From NCBI RefSeq assembly GCF_030813915.1, contig NZ_JAUSUJ010000011.1, positions 124,001 to 188,000 on the forward strand: DNA of 64,000 bases, given 5' to 3'. This DNA is from Rhodoplanes tepidamans (lineage in GTDB: Bacteria; Pseudomonadota; Alphaproteobacteria; Rhizobiales; Xanthobacteraceae). This document shows positions 1 to 8,946 of the stretch, in pieces. Numbering within the stretch: the first letter of the stretch is position 1; each line of letters begins with the position of its first letter. The position numbers and the translations under genes are program-made. Under the pieces are notes generated by a model, which saw only the letters and a program-made list of their open reading frames with translations, was not told where the DNA came from and made no database searches.

Positions 1-45
1 GGCGGTCCGGCACGACGGTCGCGCGGGGCTCACGGGGGGCTCGGG

Positions 46-864
46 GTGAGACGGCTGATTCGGCTGATGCAGCGCCTGCTCGTCCTGGCGCTCGGCGTCC
101 TTACCGTCTGGCTTATCGTCTTCGTCGTGTTCGACACGGCGGACCAGCGGCTGCCGTGGATCGCCGCGGTCGCCGTCACCTATGCGGTCGCCGCCTACGT
201 GATTCTGCCGCGGGCCGTGCGCACCGGCCTGAAGATCCTGCAGCGCAAGAGCATCCCGAGCTTCACCGTGACCGGGGACGGCCTGCCCGCCGATCCGGTC
301 AATCTCGTGCTGGTCGGCACGCTGGCGGAGCTGCGCGAGGCCTTCTCGGCCGCCGGCTGGACCGAGGCCGAGCCGCTCACCCTGACGAGCTCCTGGCGCA
401 TGGCGCGGGCCTTCGTGCTGAACGAGCCCTATCCGGCGGCGCCGTTCAGCACCCTGCATCTGTTCGGCCGCGGCCAGGACATCGGCTTCCAGCGGCCGAT
501 CGGCGACAGCCCGCGCCAGCGCCATCACGTCCGCTTCTGGGCGCTCGGCCTCGAGCGTGCCGAGATGCCGCTGTCCACGCCGGAGTTCTGGCTCGGCACC
601 GACCGGCCGCCGGAGGGCGACCGCGTGCTCTGGGTCGGCGCCGCCACCCGCGACACCGGGCTGTCGCTGACCCGGCTGACCTTCCAGATCACCCACGCGA
701 CCGACGACGACACCAACGCGGAGCGCGACTTCATCGTCGCCGAGCTGACCGAGCGGCGGCTGATCGAGGACGTCACCTGGGTCCGCGCCGGCGAGGCACT
801 GCCGGTCCGCCGCGTCAACCACTACACGGCCGACGGCGAGATCACGGTGGCGCGGCTGGCGTGA
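46..864 (+). CDS. LssY C-terminal-domain membrane protein
   Basis: A 272-residue protein with two N-terminal membrane segments (about residues 8-30 and 36-56) followed by a soluble domain. The soluble part has the pattern of the LssY C-terminal family: a start resembling DPVNLVLVGT, then LHLFGRGQDIGFQRP and SPRQRHHVRFW. LssY-C domains are found alone or fused to PAP2 phosphatases and their biochemical role is not established. The GTG start overlaps a TGA in another frame (GTGA at 46-49), and that frame is open to the window edge, so an upstream gene may end here and be translationally coupled. Family assignment is by motif memory. Confidence 0.72.
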   Translation: MRRLIRLMQRLLVLALGVLTVWLIVFVVFDTADQRLPWIAAVAVTYAVAAYVILPRAVRTGLKILQRKSIPSFTVTGDGLPADPVNLVLVGTLAELREAFSAAGWTEAEPLTLTSSWRMARAFVLNEPYPAAPFSTLHLFGRGQDIGFQRPIGDSPRQRHHVRFWALGLERAEMPLSTPEFWLGTDRPPEGDRVLWVGAATRDTGLSLTRLTFQITHATDDDTNAERDFIVAELTERRLIEDVTWVRAGEALPVRRVNHYTADGEITVARLA

Positions 865-874
865 GCATGGCCAT

Positions 875-1016
875 CGTTCCGGGGCGGCGTCATCGGGGCA
901 GGCCTTCGCCCGGCCCGGCGACAGGCTCCGCGCCGAACCCGGACTCCAGCCCCACTCTCGGTGTGTGTCGCTGGAGTCCGGGTTCGCGCGCTGTCGCGCG
1001 CGTCCCGGAATGACCA
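875..1016. repeat. Intergenic palindromic repeat, copy A
   Basis: This lies between convergent genes. A perfect 16-nt inverted repeat is GAACCCGGACTCCAGC at 935-950 and its complement at 970-985, followed by a GC-rich arm ending CCCGGAATGACC. The same design (GGATTCCGGG arms, an outer ATTCC/GGAATGAC arm) recurs at 43282-43387 and 44738-44839, so it is a dispersed extragenic element of the type common in Hyphomicrobiales. It could serve as a bidirectional terminator for the flanking genes, although it lacks a T-run. Confidence 0.7.
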
Positions 1017-1040
1017 GAAACGGATCACGCGGCTCTCGCT

Positions 1041-2399
1041 TCACCTCGCGCCGGACGCGCTGAGGTTCTGGGCGGCGAAGTCGCGCAGAACGGCGTTGCC
1101 GCGGGCCACGGCGGACGTCAGTGCCGCGGCCGGGGTCTTGGTGCCGGCGAGCGCCTGCTCCATCTCCTCCTCGACGATGTCGCGGATCACCACGTAGGAG
1201 CCGAGCCGCAGCCCCTTGCGGCCGGCGGCGGGCGGCTCGAGGCCGAGCTGGCGGATGGCGATGTCGGCGCCCGGGTTCTTGCCGTAGAAGCCGCTCTTGC
1301 GGCTCGCCTCGTACGCCGCGCGGGTGATCGGCAGGTAGCCGGTCGTCTGGTGCCAGCGCGCCTGCACGGCCGGCTGCGACAGATAGGCGAAGAACTTCGC
1401 CACCCCGGCATATTCGGCGTCCGGCCGGCCGCGCAGCACCCACAGGCTGCCGCCGCCGATCAGCGGCGGGTGCGGGGCGCCGCGCACGTCCGGCCAGTAG
1501 GGCAGCGGGCCGAAGCCGACCTTGAAGGTGGCATTGTTCAGCATCTCGGCCCGCGAGGCCGACGAGCCGAGAAAGATCGGGCATTCGCGGCCGAGGAACT
1601 TGGCCTCCGCCTTGGTGGCGCGGCCGCCATAGGCGTAGAGGCCGGCCCTCTGCCACGCCACCAGCGCCTCCAGGTGGCGGAGCATCAGCGGGTTGTCGAG
1701 GGCGAGCTCGGCGTCGAGCCCGTCGAAGCCGTTGCCCCTGGTCGCCACCGGCAGGCCGTGGACGGCGGAGAAGTTCTCCACGTTGATCCACGACGGCCAG
1801 TCGGTGGTGAAGCCGCAGGTCTGGCCGGCGCCGCGCAGCCGCTTCGCCGCCGCCTCGACCTCCGGCCAGGTCTTCGGCGGCGCCTCGGGGTCGAGCCCGG
1901 CCGCCTGGAACTTGTCCTTGTTGTAGAAGAGGATCGGAACCGACGAGTTGAACGGGATGGAGAGCATCTTGCCGCTGCCGTCGGTGTAGTAGGCGGCGAC
2001 CGCCGGGATGTAGGCGGCGGGATCGAACGGCGCCTTCTCCTGGCGCATCAGCGCATCCACCTCCACGACGGCGTCGCGCCGCGTCATCATGGTGGCGGTG
2101 CCGACCTCGGCGATCTGCACGATCGCCGGCTGCTCGCCGATCCGGGTGGCGAACAGGGCGGCCAGCATGGTCTGGGTGTAGAGGCCCTTGAACACCGGCA
2201 CGATGCGATAGTCCGGCTGCGAGGCGTTGAAGCCGGCGACCAGGTCGTCGAGCGGATAGGCGAGCTCCCCCGGCATGCCGTGCCAGAACTGGATGTCGAG
2301 GGCGCGGGCCGGCCGCGTCGCCGCGGCGACGACGAGCAGGGGCCCGGCGAGCAGAAGCCCGGCGATCAGAAGGCCGAAGATCCGCTTCGACGACCGCAT
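1041..2399 (-). CDS. ugpB: UgpB-like ABC transporter substrate-binding protein
   Basis: A 452-residue extracytoplasmic binding protein of the family-1 (glycerol-3-phosphate/sugar) type. A basic N-terminus and hydrophobic stretch (about residues 8-34, ending ARALD) form a signal peptide. The mature start IQFWHGMPGELA is typical of UgpB, as are the later VPILFYNKDKF and IGGGSLWVL motifs. The known family binds sn-glycerol-3-phosphate or glycerophosphodiesters for the UgpAEC permease. The frame stays open upstream to 2534, but the residues before the ATG at 2399 are low-complexity and the signal peptide starts there; GGAGG lies 15 nt upstream. No ugpA, ugpE or ugpC is next to it, and the downstream neighbour is unrelated, so the transporter would need components encoded elsewhere. 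Confidence 0.85.
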   Translation of the reverse strand: MRSSKRIFGLLIAGLLLAGPLLVVAAATRPARALDIQFWHGMPGELAYPLDDLVAGFNASQPDYRIVPVFKGLYTQTMLAALFATRIGEQPAIVQIAEVGTATMMTRRDAVVEVDALMRQEKAPFDPAAYIPAVAAYYTDGSGKMLSIPFNSSVPILFYNKDKFQAAGLDPEAPPKTWPEVEAAAKRLRGAGQTCGFTTDWPSWINVENFSAVHGLPVATRGNGFDGLDAELALDNPLMLRHLEALVAWQRAGLYAYGGRATKAEAKFLGRECPIFLGSSASRAEMLNNATFKVGFGPLPYWPDVRGAPHPPLIGGGSLWVLRGRPDAEYAGVAKFFAYLSQPAVQARWHQTTGYLPITRAAYEASRKSGFYGKNPGADIAIRQLGLEPPAAGRKGLRLGSYVVIRDIVEEEMEQALAGTKTPAAALTSAVARGNAVLRDFAAQNLSASGAR

Positions 2400-2644
2400 C
2401 GGTCCCACAGGACGTCCTCCCCTTGCGCGCCGCGGCGGCGACGGCCTGGCCGTGGTCCGCGAGCGGGGCGATCCTACAGGAGACCGGGCCGGGACCGGAA
2501 CACCGCCGTTCGGGCGGCCGGCCGGGCTGCCCAAGATGATGGCATGCCAAGGGCGAGCCGGCTTGCTAGGATCGGCCGGTCATTCCCGGTCCGTTCCGGA
2601 CGTCGCGGGACGGACGTGCACGCGTTTCTGCAGGATCATTGCCC

Positions 2645-3886
2645 ATGTCGTTCCAATCCATCGCCCGGCCGAGCCGCCGCCGCGTGCTGGCCGGGGCCGC
2701 CGCGGCCGGTGCCGTTCTCGCCGCCCCCGCCGTCGTGCGGGCCCAGTCCAAGGCCCTCAAGGTCGCCGTCGTGCTGCCGCGCTCGGGCCTGTTCGCCGCC
2801 GCCGGCCAGGCCTGCCACCGCGGCGCCGTGGTGGCCCCGAAGGTGCTGGCCGACCTCGGCTTCGCGGTCGAGCTGATGCATGTCGATTCCGAGTCGAACG
2901 TCGACATCGCCCGCACCCAGGCCGAGCGGGCGATCTCGGAGGGCGCGCAGTGCGTGGTCGGCGCCTTCGAGTCCGGCGCGACGCTGGCGATCGCCCAGAT
3001 CTGCGAGCAGCGCAAGGTGCCGCTGATCGTCAACATCGGCTCGGTGCCGCAGCTCACCGAGCAGGGCTACACGTATCTGGTGCGCAACTTCCACACCAAC
3101 GTGATGGTGGTGACGAGCGGCCTCGCCCTCGTCAAGGCGCTGATCGCGGCGACCGGCGTGCAGTTCAAGACCGCCGTCTTCGTCCACGCCAACGACACCT
3201 TCGGCACCGCCCAGCGGGCCGCGATGGACAAGCTGTTCCCGGCCTCGGACATGCCGTTCCGCCTGCTCGAGTCGATCGCCTACGACCCGAAGGCGCAGGA
3301 CCTCGCCGTCGAGGTGACCAAGATCCGGGCGCTGGCGCCCGAGCTCGTGCTGTCGACGACGCGCTCCTCCGACGCCATCAAGCTCATCCGCGACATGGTG
3401 CGGCAGCGCTTCGAGCCGAAGGCGATCATCTCGCCCGGCTCGCCCGGCCTCTACGACGAGGAGTTCTACCAGGCGCTCGGCCCGCTCGCCGACTTCCACA
3501 TCACCAACCTGCCGTGGGCGAATCCCAAGTCGGCGGTGACCCGGGCCCTCGCCGCGGCCTTCAGGACGGCGCATCCGAGCAACCGCTTCGAGGTCGACTG
3601 CTTCAACGCCGGCTTCACGTTCGAGGCCATCATGGTGGCGGCGGACGCCTTCAAGCGCGCCGGCACGGCCGAAGGCCCGACCCTGATGAAGGCCGTGAAG
3701 GCGACCGACATCGCCGAGCACGTGATGACGGGCGGCCCGATCCGCTTCGACGAGAAGGGCCAGAACAACAACATCCAGGCCGCCGTGGTGCAGAACCGCA
3801 ACCGCACCCCGACCGTGGTGCTGCCGCCCGAGTTCGCCGTCGCCGCGCCCGTCGTGCCGATGCCGCCGTGGCAGGGCCGCGCCTGA
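2645..3886 (+). CDS. LivK-type branched-chain amino acid/amide ABC substrate-binding protein
   Basis: A 413-residue periplasmic binding protein. It begins with a twin-arginine-like signal (SRRRVLAGAAAAGAVLAAP, about residues 10-30) and an AQS cleavage region. The first domain starts LKVAVVLPRSGLF, the usual entry strand of type-I LivJ/LivK folds. Such proteins deliver amino acids, amides, urea or aromatic acids to LivHMGF permeases; the ligand cannot be told here. A TTG two codons earlier (2639) is also in frame, but the ATG at 2645 is preferred. The gene is divergent from the UgpB-like gene across a 245-bp gap and has no permease gene beside it. Confidence 0.85.
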   Translation: MSFQSIARPSRRRVLAGAAAAGAVLAAPAVVRAQSKALKVAVVLPRSGLFAAAGQACHRGAVVAPKVLADLGFAVELMHVDSESNVDIARTQAERAISEGAQCVVGAFESGATLAIAQICEQRKVPLIVNIGSVPQLTEQGYTYLVRNFHTNVMVVTSGLALVKALIAATGVQFKTAVFVHANDTFGTAQRAAMDKLFPASDMPFRLLESIAYDPKAQDLAVEVTKIRALAPELVLSTTRSSDAIKLIRDMVRQRFEPKAIISPGSPGLYDEEFYQALGPLADFHITNLPWANPKSAVTRALAAAFRTAHPSNRFEVDCFNAGFTFEAIMVAADAFKRAGTAEGPTLMKAVKATDIAEHVMTGGPIRFDEKGQNNNIQAAVVQNRNRTPTVVLPPEFAVAAPVVPMPPWQGRA

Positions 3887-4050
3887 CGCCGTCGGGCGCC
3901 GGCCGGCGCCCGACGCATGATGGTCGGCGGGCGCCCGCGACAGCGGCTCGCCGCCTGCGACCGTCCCGCGGGCGGCGGCGCGGCTCGGTCGGTCCCGCAG
4001 CGTGCCGGCTGCGCTTCGTCACGCCGTGACGGCGCGGGCCGGCCGCGCGG

Positions 4051-4848
4051 TCAGGGCGTGCGGGGCTTCTTCAGCACGAACACGTCCATGACCCAGCCGT
4101 GCGCGTCGCGGCAGGCCTGCCGCTCGCGCGCGATGGTGTCGATCACGTCGCCGACGCGGCCGGCGACCAGCCGCTCGTCGGCGGTGCCGAGGCAGGCGCC
4201 CCAGAACACCTCGTGATCCGGATCGACCGCCCGCAGGCCGTCGCCGCGGTCGAGCATCACCACCACGGTCTCGGCGCCCGCGGTTCCGGCGACATCGGCC
4301 GCGCCGGCGGCGAGGCGGCGACCCGTCGTGATCAGGATCGAGCCGCCGATCTCGGCGAGCGGGATGCGGTGCTTCGCGGCGAGCGCCTGCACGCTGCCGA
4401 TGCCGGGGACGACGTCGAAGGCGAGCGCGATCTCGCCCGCCGCTTCGACCCGGTTCAGCACCCGGATGGTGCTGTCGTAGAAGGCGGGATCGCCCCACAC
4501 CAGGAAGGCGCCGCGCTCGCCGTCGCCGAGCTCCTCGCGCAGCAGCCGCGTGAACGTCGCGGCGAGGCCGGTGTGCCAGTCGGCGACGGCGCTGCCGTAG
4601 TCGCCGGTGTCGCGCCGGGCCGGCACGGCATAGGCGACGGTGCGCAGCGGCCGGTCGCCGGCGAAGCGGGCGCAGATCGCCTGCCGCACCTGCGCGAGCT
4701 CGGCCTTGCCGGCGCCCTTCTCGGGAACGAACACCACGTCGGAGCGGCGGAGCGTGTCGATCGCCTGCAGGGTGATCTGGTCGGGATCGCCGGAGCCGAT
4801 GCCGACGACCGACACGGTGCGGACGGGGCGGGGAGGGGGTTGTGTCAT
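4051..4848 (-). CDS. cobF: Precorrin-6A synthase (deacetylating)
   Basis: A 265-residue SAM-dependent methyltransferase of the tetrapyrrole methylase fold. It begins VSVVGIGSGDPDQITLQAI, the characteristic CobF N-terminus, and contains FLVWGDPAFYDSTIRVL and a VVPGIGSVQALAA motif. CobF methylates C-1 and extrudes C-2 as acetate in aerobic cobalamin synthesis (precorrin-5 to precorrin-6A). The start codon overlaps the stop of the upstream gene (ATGA at 4845-4848), so it is the third gene of the riboswitch-headed operon. Length is normal for the family. No other cob genes lie in the window. Confidence 0.93.
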   Translation of the reverse strand: MTQPPPRPVRTVSVVGIGSGDPDQITLQAIDTLRRSDVVFVPEKGAGKAELAQVRQAICARFAGDRPLRTVAYAVPARRDTGDYGSAVADWHTGLAATFTRLLREELGDGERGAFLVWGDPAFYDSTIRVLNRVEAAGEIALAFDVVPGIGSVQALAAKHRIPLAEIGGSILITTGRRLAAGAADVAGTAGAETVVVMLDRGDGLRAVDPDHEVFWGACLGTADERLVAGRVGDVIDTIARERQACRDAHGWVMDVFVLKKPRTP

Positions 4849-5717
4849 GCGGCCGGGGTCTCCTCGAAGGGGCGCGCCGAAACCAGCGGGCCGAGCGCGG
4901 TCCAGACCTCCGCGGCCCACAGCTCCGCCGCGCGCTCGTCCGCCTCGGCCGTGTGGCCGGGGCGGGCCGGCGGACCGGGGCGCCACGTCACGCGCCGGCC
5001 GAGCCGGCGCGCCGTCTCGAAGTCGACGCTGCCGGGCAGCGGCGCGAGATCGACGATCACGGCGCGGTCCGGCAGGCGGGCGAGGATACGCCCGTCGACG
5101 AAACTTGTGAGATCGGTCGAGACGACCAGATCGAGCCGCGGCGCCAGCGCCGGCAGGTCGGCGAGGCGGTGCGGCACCGCGCCTTCCGCCTGCAGGCGTG
5201 CGTGATCCTCGGCGGTCGCGGCCGTGACATGGGTGCGGGCGCCGTGGGCGATGAGCCGGCGGACGAGTGCCGCGGCGTGCGCGTCCTCGCCGAGCACGCA
5301 GGCCTGCCGTCGCAGGTCGGCCGGGCCGCCGGCCTCGCGCCCGGCCGCGGGAGCGACCACCGGGATGCGGGGGCCCGGGCAGCCGTGCCCGAGCGTCATC
5401 GGCGGCGGGTCGGGTTCGGTCGTCAGCCCGGGCCCCGTGGCAGCACACCGGCCGGAGCGCCGCGCCGCGGCGTCCGGATGCGCGCCGCGCAGGACGATCC
5501 AGGTCGCCGCCGCCTCGAGCCAGCGCAGCACGGCACGGCCGAGCCGCTCCCGCAGGCCGGCCGCCCGGGTCCGCGGCCGCGGCGGTCGCGGCGCGATCGC
5601 CGCCGAACGCCGCGTGTGAAAGCCGGCGGCTCCGCCGGCGCGCGGCATCGCCGCCGGGGAGCCGGCCTCGCCGCCGCGGTCGGCGGCGCGGGCGGCGCGA
5701 TCGGGCACGGTGTCCAT
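4845..5717 (-). CDS. Unrecognised Rossmann-fold protein, resembles dipicolinate synthase subunit A C-terminal domain
   Basis: This 290-residue protein has a disordered-looking Arg/Ala/Pro-rich N-terminus (about 1-130). A compact domain follows, with a degenerate nucleotide-binding start (ACVLGEDAHAAALVRRLIAHG), then LVVSTDLTSFVDGRIL and VIVDLAPLPGSVDFETARR, and a late PGPPARPGHTAE. The order D-L-A-x-x-P-G-x-x-D-F followed by P-G-x-x-A-x-x-T-A is that of DpaA/SpoVFA-like dehydrogenases, but the glycine-rich loop is weak. It overlaps the upstream stop as TGATG (5715-5719) and cobF as ATGA, so it is made with them. A role in corrin metabolism or redox sensing is only inferred from position. Confidence 0.6.
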   Translation of the reverse strand: MDTVPDRAARAADRGGEAGSPAAMPRAGGAAGFHTRRSAAIAPRPPRPRTRAAGLRERLGRAVLRWLEAAATWIVLRGAHPDAAARRSGRCAATGPGLTTEPDPPPMTLGHGCPGPRIPVVAPAAGREAGGPADLRRQACVLGEDAHAAALVRRLIAHGARTHVTAATAEDHARLQAEGAVPHRLADLPALAPRLDLVVSTDLTSFVDGRILARLPDRAVIVDLAPLPGSVDFETARRLGRRVTWRPGPPARPGHTAEADERAAELWAAEVWTALGPLVSARPFEETPAA

Positions 5718-6970
5718 CAGCGCACCCAGAACCAGCCGGGTGGGATCTCCGCCGGACGGCGCGGCGGTTCGGTCTCGGATCGGCCGGCCGGGCGGCCTGC
5801 CGGAGACTGCCGCGCGGCCCGCCGCCCGAGCAGGTCGGCGGCCTTCTCGATCGCGTCGGGCGCCGTGGTGAAGGCGGCATCGGCGCCGACGATCGCGGCG
5901 AGGCTGTCCGGGCGGTCGAGCGCGATGCGGCCGCCGACCAGCACGACGAGATCGCGGGCGCCCGCCGCGGCGCGGGCGGCCCGGATGTGCGCGGCGACGC
6001 CGTCGAGCGCGGCCGGATGGCGGGCGATGTCGCCGAGCAGCAGCACGAGCACGTCGCAGGGCTCCGCCCGCACCGCCGCGCACAGATCCGCGGCGTCGTG
6101 CGGGAAGGCGACCTCGACGCACCAGCCGGCATCGCGGAAGACGTCGCCGACCAGCGTCACTCCGAGCACGCTCGGCTCCGCCCGGTGGGCGGCGACCAGC
6201 GCGGTGCGGGCGGCGGCCGCGGGCGATCCGTCCGGCGGCACCGCCGCGCCGAGCCGGCGGGCGCCCTGCTGCAGATGCGCGAGCGCCAGCGTCGTCTCCA
6301 TGTCGCAGCAGTGGTCCGCCTCGCGCCAGTCGCCGATCCGCCGCGCCGCCGGCTCGATGATCGCGCCGCGCAGCGTCCGCAGGTCACGGCCGGCGCGCAG
6401 CTCGCCGTCGAGCAGCGATTCCACGGCCCGGCCCGCGCCGGCCATCGCGCAGGCGGCGAGGTCGGCCACGATGGCGTCGAGGTCGCTGCCGCCCGCCTCC
6501 GGCGCGTCGGCGCCGCGGCCGAGGATCTGCAGGTCGCCGAACATCCGAACCGGCGTCGGGCTTTCGCCGAGCAGCTCGGCGGCCGCCAGCCGCGGATCGG
6601 TGCGCGCCGCGCGCCAGATCGCCCGCACCGCGTCGGGCGGTCCTTCGAGCCAGTGGAAGACGGTGCCGCGGTCGTGCAGCAGCAGCCCGCCGATGCCGAG
6701 GCCGCGGAGCCGCTCGCCCGTTGCCGCGAGCCCGGCCTGCAGGGCGGTCGCGTCGGCCGCCGCCGCCCGGGTGCGGAAGGCGAGCGAGAGCAGGGCGCCG
6801 GGCGGCGGCGGCTCCGGTTCCGCGGTCGGATGGAGTGGGGCGAGTGCGTCTTCGGCCCGCGGGCCCTCGGCGCGCGGGCGTCCGGCCCCGGTGCCGGGAG
6901 CGCCGGAGCCTCGCGGATCCGGGGCTCGCGCACCCGGTCCTTCGGTCGAATCGGTGGTGTCGGTCGGCAT
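5717..6970 (-). CDS. AppA/PpaA-like regulator: degenerate BLUF domain plus B12-binding (SCHIC-type) domain
   Basis: A 417-residue protein with a Pro/Gly/Glu-rich N-terminus (1-57). Residues about 58-150 follow the BLUF plan: SLAFRT, GIGGLLLHDRG, VFHWLEG, DPRLAAAELL, VRMFGD. Residues about 175-395 form a helical plus Rossmann B12-binding unit, with W in GDWREAD, VFRDAGWCVEV and LVVLVGGRI. In photoactive BLUF proteins the flavin contacts are Tyr, Asn, Gln and a late Trp/Met. Aligned by eye, here they read Phe, Leu, His (VFHWLEG for VFFQWLEG) and Asp. The usual E/D-x-H-x-x-G cobalamin ligand motif reads E-P-S-V-L-G, with no axial His. AppA and PpaA/AerR relatives control tetrapyrrole and photosynthesis genes. 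First gene after the cobalamin riboswitch. Confidence 0.75.
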   Translation of the reverse strand: MPTDTTDSTEGPGARAPDPRGSGAPGTGAGRPRAEGPRAEDALAPLHPTAEPEPPPPGALLSLAFRTRAAAADATALQAGLAATGERLRGLGIGGLLLHDRGTVFHWLEGPPDAVRAIWRAARTDPRLAAAELLGESPTPVRMFGDLQILGRGADAPEAGGSDLDAIVADLAACAMAGAGRAVESLLDGELRAGRDLRTLRGAIIEPAARRIGDWREADHCCDMETTLALAHLQQGARRLGAAVPPDGSPAAAARTALVAAHRAEPSVLGVTLVGDVFRDAGWCVEVAFPHDAADLCAAVRAEPCDVLVLLLGDIARHPAALDGVAAHIRAARAAAGARDLVVLVGGRIALDRPDSLAAIVGADAAFTTAPDAIEKAADLLGRRAARQSPAGRPAGRSETEPPRRPAEIPPGWFWVR

Positions 6971-7081
6971 CGAGATCCCCGCCTCGCTGCGGCGGGGAGA
7001 GGGCGGGCGCAGGGACGCGGACGCGCAGGACGGCGCCCACCCATGCGTTCCGCCGGTGCACCCCGCCCGTGAACGTCGTCC

Positions 7082-7261
7082 GTCGTGGCAGGTCTCCTGG
7101 CTCGCGGGTCGTCACCCCTGTCTCGCCTTCCCGACGGCATCCCGTCAGTGGCTTCGGTCGACAGCGGCTCGCCGCTCACAGTTGCGGGGGCAGCTCCGGA
7201 TTCGCGCGACGCTCACCGGATTCCCTCTTCGCCTCCGGGATCGCACCCGGAGGACCACGAC
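7082..7261 (-). promoter_or_regulatory. Cobalamin (AdoCbl-type) riboswitch
   Basis: Read on the minus strand, the element contains the B12-box core GCTGCCCCCGCAACTGT (complement of 7178-7194), the upstream AGGGAATCCGGTG (complement of 7214-7226) and the 3' GCCAGGAGACCTGCC (complement of 7087-7101), in the canonical order. The closing helix P1 is formed by 7255-7261 with 7082-7088 (GTCGTGG/CCACGAC). It lies 111 nt upstream of the BLUF/B12-domain gene and therefore should repress the whole three-gene operon, including cobF, when cobalamin is abundant. Confidence 0.96.
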
Positions 7262-7361
7262 CCGGCAATTCTCCACCCCCGGAGGCCGGCGTCAAGCCGG
7301 AGCGCGGCAATCTGCGGTGGTTCCGCGTCAGGGTTGGTAGCGAAGGCGGTGGCGCCTTCGG

Positions 7362-7376
7362 GAACATATTGCGAAC
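7362..7376 (+). promoter_or_regulatory. Alphaproteobacterial LexA (SOS) box of recA
   Basis: GAAC at 7362-7365 and GAAC at 7373-7376 are separated by exactly seven bases, matching the GAAC-N7-GAAC SOS box described for alphaproteobacterial LexA. It overlaps the -35 element of the recA promoter, so LexA binding would block polymerase. Confidence 0.9.
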
Positions 7377-7397
7377 GGAGAACAGATGGTGTACATA
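7369..7397 (+). promoter_or_regulatory. Predicted sigma-70-type promoter of recA
   Basis: TTGCGA (7369-7374), a 17-base spacer and TACATA (7392-7397) form a reasonable promoter. Transcription would start near 7404, giving an untranslated leader of about 56 nt. The SOS box overlaps the -35 hexamer. Confidence 0.7.
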
Positions 7398-7459
7398 GGG
7401 ACATGGAGGCGCGGCTTGCGTTGTCGACCCTCCGAATCCCGGGCATAGAGGAGGCGTTG

Positions 7460-8542
<1,083 letters not shown>

Positions 8543-8946
8543 GCCTCCCGCCTTCGAGCCGCCGCCTCGCGGGCGGCGCCGGTATGGACGACCGGAGCGC
8601 GATCCACCCGCAGCGGGACGGAGCGCGCTCCGTCCTGTCTTCGAGAGCTGAGCCTCCGTGGTGGGATGGCCAGCGGACGTCTCCGCCCGGCGGTCCCCGG
8701 ACCGTGGGCGGAGACGTTCGGACCCGCCGTGGTCCGGAGGCGGTCCCGCGATCCCGAGGTCCGCCCCGCGACGTGGTCGCGTTCTGATCCGCGGCGCGCG
8801 AGCCCGCGGCAGTCGATCCGGGCCCCGCTCCCCGCCCCCCAGGTCCCCCGTTGCCTCGGAGACCCGCCGCCTCGGCGCCGGGAGGCCGGGCGGGTGCCCG
8901 GCCCGTCGGGATTGCCCCGCGGACGCTCCTCCGCTAGGCCGGCGGC
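8543..8946 (+). other. Gene-free stretch after recA
   Basis: I see no convincing gene in these 404 bases. A perfect 20-base palindrome (8616-8635) lies 74 bases after recA and a GCCGCC/GGGCGGC hairpin lies at 8562-8580; either may help end recA transcription, though neither has a T-run. The remainder is GC-rich and has only short open frames with no ribosome binding site. Confidence 0.6.
8616..8635. repeat. Perfect 20-bp palindrome downstream of recA
   Basis: GGACGGAGCGCGCTCCGTCC is self-complementary over all 20 bases and is followed by TGTCTTC. It could form a stable hairpin in the recA transcript; lacking a run of T it is at best a weak terminator. A protein-binding role cannot be excluded. 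Confidence 0.6.

Larger units (their letters stand above)
6971..7459. other. Intergenic region between the B12 operon and recA
   Basis: This 489-bp divergent region has no coding signal. It holds the minus-strand cobalamin riboswitch (7082-7261), its 111-nt link to the first start codon, and the plus-strand recA promoter with an SOS box (7362-7397). The link contains GC-rich hairpins but no obvious T-run, so the riboswitch may act by hiding the ribosome binding site (GGGGA 6-7 nt before the ATG at 6970) rather than by termination. That mechanism is inference. Confidence 0.8.

Noticed and set aside
1-45. C-terminus of an upstream gene ending in the GTGA at 46-49
   Set aside because: Fifteen open codons are too few to judge; mentioned only as a possibility in the first gene.
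4051-6970. Photosynthesis gene cluster suggested by the AppA-like protein
   Set aside because: No puf, puh, bch or crt gene is present in the window; the relation rests only on one regulator-like gene.
7082-7261. Possible small plus-strand gene upstream of recA
   Set aside because: The sequence is the reverse complement of a cobalamin riboswitch; the plus-strand open frame is incidental.
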